Assembly: GCF_013375535.1 (NCBI RefSeq)
Contig: NZ_JABXJG010000001.1
Span: 992,001 to 1,056,000 of the forward strand
Length of the DNA: 64,000 bases
From: Sphingobium sp. 15-1
GTDB taxonomy: Bacteria; Pseudomonadota; Alphaproteobacteria; Sphingomonadales; Sphingomonadaceae
Reading direction: 5' to 3'
Shown here piece after piece: positions 1-10,596 of the stretch. The position numbers and the translations under genes are program-made. Positions within the stretch are counted from its first letter, which is position 1. The number at the start of each line of letters is the position of its first letter. The notes below the pieces were generated by a model that saw only the letters and a list, made by a program, of their open reading frames with translations, did not search any database and was not told where the DNA came from.

Positions 1-123
1 GAGGATGTGAGCTTCGACGCCGAGGATCGCCAAGGCGAAACGCTGGTGATCGATGCGGCCTATGTGGAGACGCAGTTGAGCGCAGTGGCGCGTAACACCG
101 ACCTCAGCAAATATGTGCTGTAA
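1..123 (+). CDS. hslU: HslU, ATPase subunit of the HslUV protease (C-terminal end only)
   Basis: Only the last 40 codons are in the window; the gene runs in from the left edge. The translated tail contains [12 protein letters not shown] and ends NTDLSKYVL. This matches the end of HslU, whose conserved C-terminal residues insert into HslV and activate the peptidase. The protein would be the AAA+ unfoldase of the cytoplasmic HslUV protease. The ATPase motifs lie outside the window, so the assignment rests on the tail alone, although that tail is quite characteristic. A GC-rich hairpin follows 14 bases after the stop. Confidence 0.82.
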   Translation, partial: EDVSFDAEDRQGETLVIDAAYVETQLSAVARNTDLSKYVL

Positions 124-137
124 TTGCCCTTATAGCT

Positions 138-159
138 CCCCTCCCGCTTGCGGGAGGGG
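138..159. terminator. Hairpin after hslU
   Basis: A perfect 10-bp stem (CCCCTCCCGC / GCGGGAGGGG) closes on a TT loop. No T-run follows, so it may be a transcript-end or RNA-stability hairpin and not a classical intrinsic terminator. A near copy lies at 21567-21588 before pgi, so the hairpin is also a small repeat. Confidence 0.5.
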
Positions 160-460
160 TCGGGGAAGAGATTGTGAGGAGAGCGCTGTGACATGCCCTC
201 CCCTGCGCTGTATCGGCATTCAGCTATTTCGAACGATAGGCATTAGCCCTCATTCCAAATCGTCATGCTGAACTTGTTTCAGCATCCATTTCTCCTCACA
301 GGAGAACGGCGCCTGGAGGCACGATGGATGCTGAAACAAGTTCAGCATGACGTCAATTATGTTGTAAACCTCCCATATCGAACTGAATGTCGATACAGCC
401 CAACCCTTCAAACGAGTCACGTGCCTTGTTTGAACGTAAACGGGAGGGAATTTTAGAGGC
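160..460. other. Intergenic space between hslU and proS
   Basis: Apart from the palindromic element at 261-352, I see no gene, tRNA or clear promoter. Short open frames here are translations of the repeat on either strand and have no ribosome-binding sites. Confidence 0.6.
261..352. repeat. Two-arm palindromic element (CTTGT-loop class)
   Basis: The left arm is CGTC followed by the hairpin ATGCTGAA-CTTGT-TTCAGCAT. The right arm is the mirror image, hairpin ATGCTGAA-ACAAG-TTCAGCAT followed by GACG. About 40 bases of unrelated sequence separate them. Each arm folds on its own, and the two arms are also complementary to each other. A related element lies at 10492-10582. Confidence 0.85.
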
Positions 461-1987
461 TCAGTAAGAACGCCCCACCAACACACGCTCCACCGCCTTC
501 TCGCCGGTGAACACGCACAGCCCATCAGCCGCTTCCGCATCCGACGGCACATTGCGCAGCGTCAGCTTCTCGCCTTTCAGCCACTCGATCACCTTGTCGA
601 GCGCCGCGCCGGTCGGCTTGGCCCATTGCACCAGCGCCCAGCCCGGCTTCTTGCTCGCACCGAAATAAGCCTTGAGCGCATCGAGCGACGTGATTGACCT
701 GTCGATATTCCCCAACAGCCGCGCCTGCGCGTCCGCGAACAAACCCTGCTGGATTTCTTCGAGCAACTTGGTTGCATTTTCGACGAAATCCCATTTCGCC
801 ACAACCTGACTGTCGAGCTTCCCATCCTCGCGATAGAGCCTGTCGCGGCGAATGACGGACACATTGCCCCCGGCCACATCGCGGCCGCCGACCTCGATCA
901 CGACCGGCGCGCCCTTCTTCACCCAACCCCAACGCTTGTTCGCCGCCTTGGCCGGCCGCCGGTCCAGCAAGGCGCGTACCGGCTCGCGGAACACGTCCTG
1001 CCTGTTCAGCTCCGCCACCAGCTCGCCGCAATAATCCAGGATCGCCGCATCCTCGTCCGTATCGCGCAACATCGGCACCACGACCACCTGATAAGGTGCG
1101 ACCCGAGGCGGCACGCGCAGCCCGTCATCATCGCCATGCACCATGATCAGCCCGCCGATCATCCGCGTCGACACGCCCCAGCTCGTCGTCTGCGCCAGTT
1201 CCTGCTGCCCCTCGGCATTCTGGAACTTGATATTCTGCGCCTGCGAGAAGGTGGTCCCCAGGAAATGCGAAGTGCCCGCCTGCAACGCCTTCCCATCCTG
1301 CATCATCGCCTCGATGGAATAGGTCGCGACGGCCCCCGGAAAGCGCTCATTCTCCGGCTTCTCGCCCGCGATCACCGGCAGCGCGACGCATTCCTCGGCA
1401 AAGCTGCGATAGACTTCCAGCATCTTGAGCGTCTCTTCCATCGCCTCATCGACGCTGGCGTGAGCGGTATGCCCCTCCTGCCACAGAAACTCCGCCGTGC
1501 GCAGGAACATCCGCGTGCGCATCTCCCAACGCACCACATTGGCCCACTGGTTGATCAGCACCGGCAGGTCGCGCCAGCTCTGCACCCAGCGCGAGAAAGC
1601 CGCGCCGATCACCGTCTCCGAAGTCGGACGCACCACCAGCGGCTCTTCCAGCTTCGCTTCGGGATCGGGTACCAGACGCCCATCCTTCTGGATCAGGCGA
1701 TGATGGGTGACGACCGCCATTTCCTTGGCGAAGCCGTCGACATGCTCGGCTTCCTTCTCGAAATAGCTGAGCGGAATGAACAGCGGGAAATAGCAATTTT
1801 CATGGCCGGTCGCCTTGATGCGATCGTCCAGCAGCTTCTGCATCCGTTCCCAGATGCCATAGCCCCAGGGCCGGATGACCATGCATCCGCGCACGCCGCT
1901 TTCCTCGGCCATATCGGCTTCGGAAATGACGGCCTGATACCAGGCGGCGAAATCCTGTTCGCGGGTAACGGAAAGGGCGTGCTTCAC
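461..1987 (-). CDS. proS: Prolyl-tRNA synthetase, type 3 (archaeal/eukaryotic style)
   Basis: This enzyme charges tRNA-Pro with proline in the cytoplasm. The 508-residue protein has the class II core: RPTSETVIGAAFSRW in the motif 1/2 region, FLRTAEFLWQEGHTAHA as the motif 2 loop, then an anticodon-binding domain and the compact C-terminal domain ending in Tyr (VLVGRSY) that is typical of type 3 ProS. The longer bacterial type with an editing insertion is absent. I chose the GTG at 1987 because TTAAGG sits 8 bases upstream and the family starts near KHALSVTREQDFAAWYQ. An in-frame ATG at 2032 would add 15 residues with no family support. In several alphaproteobacteria proS precedes lolCD; here lolCD is about 60 kb away. 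Confidence 0.95.
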   Translation of the reverse strand: MKHALSVTREQDFAAWYQAVISEADMAEESGVRGCMVIRPWGYGIWERMQKLLDDRIKATGHENCYFPLFIPLSYFEKEAEHVDGFAKEMAVVTHHRLIQKDGRLVPDPEAKLEEPLVVRPTSETVIGAAFSRWVQSWRDLPVLINQWANVVRWEMRTRMFLRTAEFLWQEGHTAHASVDEAMEETLKMLEVYRSFAEECVALPVIAGEKPENERFPGAVATYSIEAMMQDGKALQAGTSHFLGTTFSQAQNIKFQNAEGQQELAQTTSWGVSTRMIGGLIMVHGDDDGLRVPPRVAPYQVVVVPMLRDTDEDAAILDYCGELVAELNRQDVFREPVRALLDRRPAKAANKRWGWVKKGAPVVIEVGGRDVAGGNVSVIRRDRLYREDGKLDSQVVAKWDFVENATKLLEEIQQGLFADAQARLLGNIDRSITSLDALKAYFGASKKPGWALVQWAKPTGAALDKVIEWLKGEKLTLRNVPSDAEAADGLCVFTGEKAVERVLVGRSY

Positions 1988-2076
1988 GGGATCGACCTTA
2001 AAATTTCGAATGGATGGCGCGCCATAGGCCAAGCGCGCCCTCCCTGTCGACTCCCAAGGATAGCCGGAAGCGCGGC

Positions 2077-2682
2077 TTAGCTCAGCTTGTCGATCTTCGC
2101 GTTGAGCGCGGCAAGCTGCGCCTTCAACTCAGCAATCTCGTCATCCTTGGCCTCTTCGGAAGCGGACGACGGCGTGGGCGTGGGCGTGGGCGTGGGCGCC
2201 GCCATGCCAGGCATTCCGGGCATTCCCGGCATGCCCGTGCCAAAGGCGCTCGCCGCCGCCTCGAACATCTGCATGTTGCGCTTGGCGATCTCGGCCAGCG
2301 GGCCGCCGCCGAACGCGCCCTTCATCGCTTCCTGGAACTGCTGCTGGTTCTTGCGGAAGGCGTCCATCGACGCTTCCAGATATTGCGGCACCATGGACTG
2401 CATGGAATCGCCATACATGGCGATCAACTGGCGCAGGAAGTTGACGGGCAGCATGTTCTTGCCCCGCTGCTCCTCCTCCATGATGATCTGGGTCAGGACA
2501 TTATGCGTGATGTCCTCTCCGGTCTTCGCATCGACGACGACGAACTCGCGCCCCTCACGAGTCATCTGCGACAAAAGATCCAGCGTGATGTAGCTCGACG
2601 TTTCTGTGTTATAGAGCCGCCTGTTAGCGTACTTCTTGATAACGACCGGTTCAGATTCGTTCGCGGTCTTAGATTTGGCCAT
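2077..2682 (-). CDS. phaR: Polyhydroxyalkanoate synthesis repressor PhaR
   Basis: This is a 201-residue DNA-binding regulator that also binds PHB granules and represses phasin and PHB genes. The N-terminal PHB/PHA accumulation-regulator domain is clear: VIKKYANRRLYNTETSSYIT, followed by FVVVDAKTGEDITHNVL. A second conserved block around LPVNFLRQLIAMYGDSM follows. The C-terminal tail carries GMP repeats, a Thr-Pro repeat and a short coiled coil (DDEIAELKAQLAALNAKIDKL). The ATG at 2682 has GGGAGAGG just upstream. Its start codon overlaps that of the divergent hydrolase in one CATG. Confidence 0.92.
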   Translation of the reverse strand: MAKSKTANESEPVVIKKYANRRLYNTETSSYITLDLLSQMTREGREFVVVDAKTGEDITHNVLTQIIMEEEQRGKNMLPVNFLRQLIAMYGDSMQSMVPQYLEASMDAFRKNQQQFQEAMKGAFGGGPLAEIAKRNMQMFEAAASAFGTGMPGMPGMPGMAAPTPTPTPTPSSASEEAKDDEIAELKAQLAALNAKIDKLS

Positions 2683-3769
2683 GGATACCTCTCCCACACC
2701 TGCATTTTCCGCATTAGCACAAGCGAATGCCGCGCCGCAACATGGGCCGCGGCCCTTACCCCTTTTTCTCAATATCCTATGGCGGGAAACGGAGAGCGAT
2801 CCCGAACTGCGGAAGCGCGCTTTCCTAGGTTTGCGGAAATATCAGGAGGCTGTGCGCCCTGCCCCGCCCCCCGCCGCCCCCGTCGCCGCCAGCGCGGGCA
2901 GCGCCAGACTGCTCCGCTATGGGACGGAAAATGGCCGTCATCCGGTGGTTTTCATCCCCTCGCTGATCAATCCCCCGCAAGTGCTGGACCTGTCGACCCG
3001 CCGTTCCATGCTGCGCCACATGAGCGCAGCAGGACATGACGCCTATCTGGTCGACTGGGGAACGCCGGCGGCGGACGACGGCGCAATGGGGTTAGACCGG
3101 CATGTGACGGAACGGTTGTTGCCGATGCTGGCGGCGCTGCCCCGCACGCCCCTGTTGGTGGGATATTGCCTGGGCGGGAATCTGGCCATCGGCGCCGCGG
3201 CCTTGCAACCGGCAAAGGCGCTGGCGACCGTCGCGGCGCCATGGGATTTCGACGGCTTCCCGCCCGCCGACCGGGAACAGATCGGCGCGCTATGGCGCAG
3301 TTCCAAACCCACCTGTCAGCGGCTGGGCTATGTGCCGATGGAGGTGCTGCAATCCGGTTTCTGGGCGATGGACCCCGCCCGCACGATTCGCAAATATGCG
3401 GCCTTTGCGGATATGGAGCCGGGTTCCGATGAGGAACATGCCTTTCTGGCGGTGGAGGATTGGGCCAATGGCGGCCCGCCGCTCAGCTATGCTGCGGGGC
3501 GCGATCTGTTCGAGCAATTCTATGCCGCAAATGCGAGCGGCCGGGGCGAATGGCCCGTCGGCGGACAAGCGATCGATCCCCGCCGCCTGACTTGTCCCAC
3601 GCTTTCAATCCGTTCCGCCACCGACCGCATCGTGCCTGCCGACGCCGCGCCCGAAATGGCGGAGAACAGGACGCTGCGTCTTGGCCATGTCGGCATGATC
3701 GTGGGCAGCGGCGCGCGCACGTCGCTTTGGGAACCTCTGTCCCAATGGCTTTCCAGCCATGGCGGATGA
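2681..3769 (+). CDS. Short PhaC-like alpha/beta hydrolase
   Basis: This 362-residue alpha/beta-fold protein resembles the catalytic half of PHA synthases. It has the modified lipase box GYCLGG (Cys about residue 163, where lipases have Ser), an acidic residue in SATDRIVP and a late His in LGHVGMIVG. Class I PhaC proteins are near 600 residues, and the long N-terminal region is missing here. It could be a PHA depolymerase, an acyltransferase or a PhaC relative; the substrate cannot be told. It diverges from phaR and precedes a thiolase by 51 bases, which supports a role in PHB metabolism. The ATG at 2681 has no visible ribosome-binding site, so translation may be leaderless. No other in-frame ATG or GTG starts the conserved part. 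Confidence 0.8.
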   Translation: MDTSPTPAFSALAQANAAPQHGPRPLPLFLNILWRETESDPELRKRAFLGLRKYQEAVRPAPPPAAPVAASAGSARLLRYGTENGRHPVVFIPSLINPPQVLDLSTRRSMLRHMSAAGHDAYLVDWGTPAADDGAMGLDRHVTERLLPMLAALPRTPLLVGYCLGGNLAIGAAALQPAKALATVAAPWDFDGFPPADREQIGALWRSSKPTCQRLGYVPMEVLQSGFWAMDPARTIRKYAAFADMEPGSDEEHAFLAVEDWANGGPPLSYAAGRDLFEQFYAANASGRGEWPVGGQAIDPRRLTCPTLSIRSATDRIVPADAAPEMAENRTLRLGHVGMIVGSGARTSLWEPLSQWLSSHGG

Positions 3770-3820
3770 TGATATGTGCGCCTGCGAAAACAATCACCCC
3801 TGGAACTGAGGATCAAGGCT

Positions 3821-4993
3821 TTGTCAGACATCGTCATCACCGCTGCCAAGCGTACCGCCGTCGGCAGCTTCATGGGCGCCTTCGGATCGACCCCCGCGCA
3901 TGAGCTGGGCCGCACCGCCATCGTCGCCGCTCTCGCCCAGGCTGGCGTCGCGCCGGAGGAAGTGGACGAAGTCATATTGGGCCAGGTCCTGACCGCCGCG
4001 CAGGGCCAGAACCCCGCCCGCCAGGCCGCCGTCAACGCGGGCATCCCGGTCGAGCGGACCGCCATCGGCCTCAATCAGCTTTGCGGGTCCGGCCTGCGCG
4101 CTGTTGCCCTCGCGGCGCAGGCGATCCGCGCCGGTGACGCCCGCATCATGGTCGCGGGCGGCCAGGAAAGCATGTCGCTCGCGCCCCACGCCCAATATCT
4201 GCGCGGCGGCGCGAAGATGGGGCCGATCTCCTTCATCGACACGATGACGCATGACGGCCTGACCGATGCCTTCAACAATTATCACATGGGCATCACCGCC
4301 GAAAATCTGGCTGAGAAGTACCAGATCAGCCGCGAAGCGCAGGACGAATTCGCCGTCGCCAGCCAGAACAAGGCCGAAACCGCCCGCGCATCGGGCCGTT
4401 TCAAGGACGAGATCGTTCCCGTGACGATCAAGGGCCGCAAGGGCGACACCATCGTCGACGCCGACGAATATATCCGCGCTGGCGCCACGCTGGAAGCGAT
4501 GCAGAGCCTGCGCCCCGCCTTCAAGAAGGACGGCACCGTCACCGCCGCCAACGCCAGCGGCATCAACGACGGCGCCGCCGCCCTCGTCCTGATGAGCGCC
4601 GAAGAAGCCGCCAAGCGCAACGCGACCGTGCTGGCGCGCATCGCCGGCTTCGCGACCTGCGGCGTCGATCCGTCGATCATGGGCATCGGCCCGGCTCCGG
4701 CAAGCCGTCAGGCGCTGGCCAAGGCGGGCTGGTCGCTGGCCGATCTCGACCTGATCGAAGCCAACGAAGCCTTCGCCGCGCAGGCGCTGGCCGTCGGTCA
4801 GGAACTGGGCTGGGACCCGGCGAAGGTCAATGTGAACGGCGGCGCGATCGCCATCGGCCATCCGATCGGCGCTTCGGGCGCCCGCGTCCTCACCACCCTG
4901 CTCTACGAGATGCAGAAGCGCGACGCCAAGAAGGGCCTCGCGACCCTCTGCATCGGCGGCGGCATGGGCGTCGCCATGTGCGTCGAGCGCTAA
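3821..4993 (+). CDS. phaA: Acetyl-CoA C-acetyltransferase (thiolase)
   Basis: The enzyme condenses two acetyl-CoA to acetoacetyl-CoA, the first step of PHB synthesis, or runs in reverse in beta-oxidation. The 390-residue length is the family norm. The nucleophile is Cys88 in [10 protein letters not shown], His347 sits in GHPIGASG and the second catalytic Cys is Cys377 in LCIGGGMG. The TTG at 3821 is the likely start: GAGGA lies 8 bases upstream and it puts [14 protein letters not shown] at the N-terminus. An upstream in-frame ATG at 3776 would add 15 unrelated residues. The neighbours phaR and the PhaC-like hydrolase favour the PHB role, but no phaB reductase is present. Confidence 0.92.
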   Translation: MSDIVITAAKRTAVGSFMGAFGSTPAHELGRTAIVAALAQAGVAPEEVDEVILGQVLTAAQGQNPARQAAVNAGIPVERTAIGLNQLCGSGLRAVALAAQAIRAGDARIMVAGGQESMSLAPHAQYLRGGAKMGPISFIDTMTHDGLTDAFNNYHMGITAENLAEKYQISREAQDEFAVASQNKAETARASGRFKDEIVPVTIKGRKGDTIVDADEYIRAGATLEAMQSLRPAFKKDGTVTAANASGINDGAAALVLMSAEEAAKRNATVLARIAGFATCGVDPSIMGIGPAPASRQALAKAGWSLADLDLIEANEAFAAQALAVGQELGWDPAKVNVNGGAIAIGHPIGASGARVLTTLLYEMQKRDAKKGLATLCIGGGMGVAMCVER

Positions 4994-5013
4994 GCCGAGG
5001 GTAAAGAGACGAA

Positions 5014-5047
5014 AAGGCCGCCGATCCCAATCCGGATCGGCGGCCTT
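5014..5047. terminator. Bidirectional terminator between thiolase and alr
   Basis: A perfect 13-bp stem (AAGGCCGCCGATC / GATCGGCGGCCTT) with an 8-base loop lies between the convergent thiolase and alanine racemase genes. There is A-rich sequence on the left and CTTCTG on the right, so it can serve both strands. Confidence 0.85.
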
Positions 5048-5053
5048 CTGCTG

Positions 5054-6100
5054 TCAGCGCCAGATGCGGTCGAAACGCGCGCCCAGCCCTGTCAGCAACT
5101 CATATTGCGACAGCCCGGAAACCGCCGCCGCCTCCGCCAGCGCATAGTCGACGCCCAGCCAATCCCCCTCCCCGACCTCGGGCAGACCCGACACGTCGAC
5201 AGCGGTCAAATCCATCGAGACCCGCCCAACCACCGGCAGATGCCTGTCCCCGAAAGTCATGGACCCCCGCCCGGAAAAGCCGCGCAAATAGCCGTCCGCA
5301 TAGCCTAGATTCACCACGGCAATCTCCATGTCCGCCGCTGCGCGATGGGTCGCGTTATAACCGATCGTGTCGCCCGCCCGGACGCGGCGGCGTTGCAATA
5401 TCTGAGCCTCCGGAAAGACGACCTGCCCGATCCGCCCCGCCGCTTCCGTGCGCGGCACGCCGCCGTAAAGCGCAATCCCCGGACGCGTCATGTCGAAAGC
5501 ATAGGCAGCGCCCAGGCAAATCCCCGCGCTGTTCGCCAGACTGTAACGCGCCGCCCTGACTGCGCCCCGCAGCGCCGAAAACCGTTCCAACTGCACTTGG
5601 CTGAGCGGCACATCCTCGTCGGCGGAAGCCAGATGACTGAGCAATGTCGCCACCTCCAGCCCCGCAACCTGCGCCGAAACATCGCCCCGCCAATCCAGCC
5701 CCAGGCGGTTCATGCCGGTATCGACCATGACGTCGCAAAGCCCGCCGCCCGCCTCCTTCCAGCGCGCAATCTGCCCTTCCGTGCACAGCACCGGCCTTGC
5801 GCGGGAGGCGAGCGCCACCGCCATGTCCTCCTCCCGCACGCCATGCAGCACGGAAAGCGACACGCCCTCGCTGATCAAAGGCTCCAGCGCCATCGCCTCG
5901 GCCCAGTTGGACACGAAGAAGTCCCGGCACCCCGCGTCCAGCAAGCGCCGCATCACTTCCGCGCTGCCCAGGCCATAGCCATTGGCCTTGATCGCGGCCC
6001 CGCAGGCCGCCGCACCGCCCTGCCGCTTCAACCAGCGCCAATTGGCGAGCAAAGCGTCTCCATCCAGACGCAGGCGCAGCGGTGCGGAAAAATCAGTCAT
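5054..6100 (-). CDS. alr: Alanine racemase
   Basis: This PLP enzyme interconverts L- and D-alanine to supply D-Ala for peptidoglycan. The 348-residue protein has the N-terminal TIM barrel with the PLP lysine at about residue 38 (AAIKANGYGLG). The C-terminal beta domain has the catalytic Tyr in DTIGYNATHR and the conserved block VVNLGYADGYLRG, then GRVSMDLTAVDV. The ATG at 6100 fits the family start. It lies 39 bases downstream of the transporter gene on the same strand and may be co-transcribed with it. Confidence 0.94.
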   Translation of the reverse strand: MTDFSAPLRLRLDGDALLANWRWLKRQGGAAACGAAIKANGYGLGSAEVMRRLLDAGCRDFFVSNWAEAMALEPLISEGVSLSVLHGVREEDMAVALASRARPVLCTEGQIARWKEAGGGLCDVMVDTGMNRLGLDWRGDVSAQVAGLEVATLLSHLASADEDVPLSQVQLERFSALRGAVRAARYSLANSAGICLGAAYAFDMTRPGIALYGGVPRTEAAGRIGQVVFPEAQILQRRRVRAGDTIGYNATHRAAADMEIAVVNLGYADGYLRGFSGRGSMTFGDRHLPVVGRVSMDLTAVDVSGLPEVGEGDWLGVDYALAEAAAVSGLSQYELLTGLGARFDRIWR

Positions 6101-6139
6101 CGCATCGCGATAGCGCTCAACGGCGTAACCGTCGAGGCA

Positions 6140-7747
6140 TCAGGTTTCCATCTCGGCCCCACGCGTTTCCGGCAGGGCGACGATGCAAGTCAGCAGCGCG
6201 ACCGCCACCACCGCAATGGTGTACCACAGCCCCGCATAGGGATCGCCCGTCCGCGCCACGATATATTGGCTGACCAGCGGCAGGAACCCGCCGAAATAAC
6301 CGGTCCCGATATGATAGGGGATCGACAGCGAGCTATAGCGTATCCGCGCCGGGAAATATTCCGACAGCAGCGCCGCGACGGGACCATAGGTCGCCCCCGA
6401 CAGCGTCCAGAGCAGCAGCAGCGCCAGGAACAGCAACAAAGCGCGCGGCCAGTCCGGCGTGACGGGGGCCGATTCATATCCGGCCGCATGCAGCGCCGCA
6501 TCCAGCCCTTCCGCGCTCAAGTCCGCGACCGCCACGGAACCGACGTTGACAGAAGGCGTCGCCGCCTCCCGCTTTTCATAGGCGATGCCGCGCTTGGAAA
6601 AATGATCGAGCAGCTTGCCGCAAACGGTCGGCTGCACCTTGGCGAAGGGATCGAAGCTGCAATCGGGGCCGCTCACGATCACCGGCGCGCGCTCCGCCGC
6701 CCGGTAGAGGGCCGGGTTCGCCACGCTCCCCATGAACTGATAGAGCGGCATGAGCAGCAGCAGCACCAGCGCATAGCCGATGACGATGGGCTTTTTCCGC
6801 CCCACCCGGTCGGACAGCCAGCCGAAGAAGATGAAGGCCGCCACGCCTGCAAAGGCGCTGCCGCCCACCAGCAACTGCGCCATTCCGGGCGCGACATGCA
6901 GGCCGTTTTGCAGGAAATAAAGCGCCTGGAACATCACCGTATAGGCGATGACGGTGAAGCCCGCCGCGATGCCGATCATCGCCACCAGCATCCGCCGCTT
7001 GTTGCCGGGATAGGTGAACGCCTCCTTCAGCGGGTTGCGCGATTGCTCGCCCGCCGCCTTCATCGCCGCGAAGATCGGGCTTTCGCGCAGCATCAGCCGC
7101 ATCCAGAGCGAGATCGCCAGCAATGCCAGCGAGAAGATGAAGGGCAGCCGCCAGCCCCAATCGTCCCACACCGCCTTGCCGACGATCCATTGCGTTCCCA
7201 CCACGACGATCAGCGACAGGATGAAGCCGCCGATCACCCCCGCCTGGATGAAGCTGGTGAAAAAGCCCCGCTTGCCCGGCGGTGCATGTTCCGCGACATA
7301 GATCGCCGCCCCGCCATATTCCCCGCCCAGCGCCAATCCCTGCGCGATCCGCAGCAGGATCAGGATGATCGGCGCGGCGATGCCGATGCTCGCGGCGGAC
7401 GGGGTCAACCCGACGCCCGCCGTCGCCGCCCCCATCAGGACGATGGTGGCCAGGAAGGTATATTTGCGCCCCAGCCTGTCGCCCAGATAGCCGAACAACG
7501 CCGCGCCGAGCGGCCTGAACCCGAAACCGATGGCAAATCCGGCCAGCGAATAAAGCAGTTCGACGGTCGGATTGTCGGTCGGGAAGAAGGTCCGCCCGAT
7601 GATCGGCGCCAACACGCCATAGATGTAGAAATCATACCATTCGAACAATGTGCCGAGCGCGGACGCGGTGATGACCAGCCGGTCCCGCCGGGCGTCCATC
7701 ACATAGTCTGTACCGACCGCACTTCCACCCATTCCGCCCCCGCTCAC
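6140..7747 (-). CDS. MFS transporter, metabolite:H+ symporter type
   Basis: The 535-residue inner-membrane protein has twelve predicted membrane segments. The N-terminal signature LGTLFEWYDFYIYG and the loop motif GYLGDRLGRKYTF are typical of the MHS group (proline, betaine, shikimate, citrate and dicarboxylate carriers). GWLSDRVGRKKPIV is the mirror loop in the second half. A hydrophilic stretch of about 100 residues (near residues 345-420, with two Cys) sits between the later membrane segments and is unusual for MFS; it probably faces the periplasm. The substrate cannot be predicted. Being next to alr hints at an amino acid or organic acid, but this is only inference. Confidence 0.85.
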   Translation of the reverse strand: MSGGGMGGSAVGTDYVMDARRDRLVITASALGTLFEWYDFYIYGVLAPIIGRTFFPTDNPTVELLYSLAGFAIGFGFRPLGAALFGYLGDRLGRKYTFLATIVLMGAATAGVGLTPSAASIGIAAPIILILLRIAQGLALGGEYGGAAIYVAEHAPPGKRGFFTSFIQAGVIGGFILSLIVVVGTQWIVGKAVWDDWGWRLPFIFSLALLAISLWMRLMLRESPIFAAMKAAGEQSRNPLKEAFTYPGNKRRMLVAMIGIAAGFTVIAYTVMFQALYFLQNGLHVAPGMAQLLVGGSAFAGVAAFIFFGWLSDRVGRKKPIVIGYALVLLLLMPLYQFMGSVANPALYRAAERAPVIVSGPDCSFDPFAKVQPTVCGKLLDHFSKRGIAYEKREAATPSVNVGSVAVADLSAEGLDAALHAAGYESAPVTPDWPRALLLFLALLLLWTLSGATYGPVAALLSEYFPARIRYSSLSIPYHIGTGYFGGFLPLVSQYIVARTGDPYAGLWYTIAVVAVALLTCIVALPETRGAEMET

Positions 7748-7867
7748 CTACCCAATTTCTTCGCGCCCGTTCTAATGAAGTGCCGTACGCCAGCAAGCGG
7801 GATTAGCGTTGGTGCTTGATATGAAGGAGCGGACCGCCTGCTTGCATCGCTTTCCTTAAAGTACACT

Positions 7868-7952
7868 GTGCTCCTGCGCAGGCAGGAGCCCAGTTCCTAC
7901 GGTGCGATGATCCACAAATGGCGGGACTGGGCTCCTGCCTGCGCAGGAGCAC
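7868..7952. repeat. Two-arm palindromic element (GCTCCTGC class)
   Basis: The left hairpin is GCTCCTGC-GCAG-GCAGGAGC and the right hairpin is GCTCCTGC-CTGC-GCAGGAGC, flanked by GTG and CAC. About 40 unrelated bases lie between them. It sits between the transporter gene and csaA. Confidence 0.85.
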
Positions 7953-7994
7953 GGCGCGCCTAATGACGGCAACTGGCCAACAGCCGCCGCCCGC

Positions 7995-8366
7995 TCAAAA
8001 CAACCGCGACCCATTCGGCACTACCCGATCCGGCGAAAACAGCACCACCGCGCCCGCATCATCCGCGAACCCCAATGTCAGCACTTCGGACAGAAATTTC
8101 CCGATCTGCCGCGGCGGAAAATTGACGACCGCCACCACCTGCCGCCCCGGCAAATCCTCCAGCGCGTAATTTTCGGTGATCTGCGCGCTCGACTTCTTCC
8201 GCCCGATGCCCGGCCCGAAATCGATTAACAGCTTATAGGCCGGTTTCCGTGCCTCCGGATAAGGCTCCGCCGACAGGATCGTGCCGACGCGAATGTCGAC
8301 CTTCAGGAAATCGTCAAAGCCAATGAGATCGGCAGCCACCGCCGCAGGATCGTGATTCAGATGCAT
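7995..8366 (-). CDS. csaA: CsaA-like tRNA-binding protein
   Basis: The 123-residue protein consists of one OB-fold tRNA-binding domain of the EMAPII/TRBP type. Recognisable blocks are FLKVDIRVGTILSAEPYPEARKP near residues 20-41 (diagnostic part KVDIRVGTI) and QITENYALEDLPGRQVVAVVNF, ending in SPDRVVPNGSRLF. CsaA in Bacillus is a small dimeric chaperone-like protein involved in export; tRNA binding is inferred from the fold. It is downstream of pccA on the same strand, separated by a 41-base hairpin region, so read-through from the propionate genes is possible but not shown. Confidence 0.88.
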   Translation of the reverse strand: MHLNHDPAAVAADLIGFDDFLKVDIRVGTILSAEPYPEARKPAYKLLIDFGPGIGRKKSSAQITENYALEDLPGRQVVAVVNFPPRQIGKFLSEVLTLGFADDAGAVVLFSPDRVVPNGSRLF

Positions 8367-8388
8367 GCCAACATGCTAATGCCAGCCA

Positions 8389-8429
8389 CCGGGCGAAGTC
8401 GAAAGACGCCATCCTCCACCTTCGCCCGG
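8389..8429. terminator. Long-loop hairpin between pccA and csaA
   Basis: Ten bases pair perfectly (CCGGGCGAAG / CTTCGCCCGG) across a loop of about 21 bases, just after the pccA stop on the minus strand. No T-run is present, so it may only attenuate or stabilise the transcript. Confidence 0.4.
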
Positions 8430-8442
8430 CAAGACGGCCGGA

Positions 8443-10428
<1,986 letters not shown>

Positions 10429-10491
10429 TATCTATCCTTGCCCCAGTCCTATTTTGTTGCCCTTTCGAGCCAACCCATCCCTATCTTCCAG

Positions 10492-10582
10492 CGTCACCCT
10501 GAACTTGTTTCAGGGTCCATTTCGCCTCCTCAACCGACGGGTCCGAAGGCGCGATGGATGCTGAAACAAGTTCAGCATGACG
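10492..10582. repeat. Two-arm palindromic element with unequal arms
   Basis: The left arm hairpin is ACCCTGAA-CTTGT-TTCAGGGT after CGTC. The right arm is ATGCTGAA-ACAAG-TTCAGCAT before GACG. The arms differ from each other at the stem base, yet each is perfectly paired within itself. It lies between bioB and pccA. Confidence 0.85.
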
Positions 10583-10596
10583 GAAGAAGGGGAAAA

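Noticed and set aside
265..552. Small open frames with NLFQHP-type sequence near the first repeat
   Set aside because: These are translations of the palindromic element itself, seen in many sphingomonad genomes as false genes.
5345..7819. 824-codon + strand open frame opposite alr and the transporter
   Set aside because: Same mirror-frame artefact; both minus-strand genes are clear from motifs.
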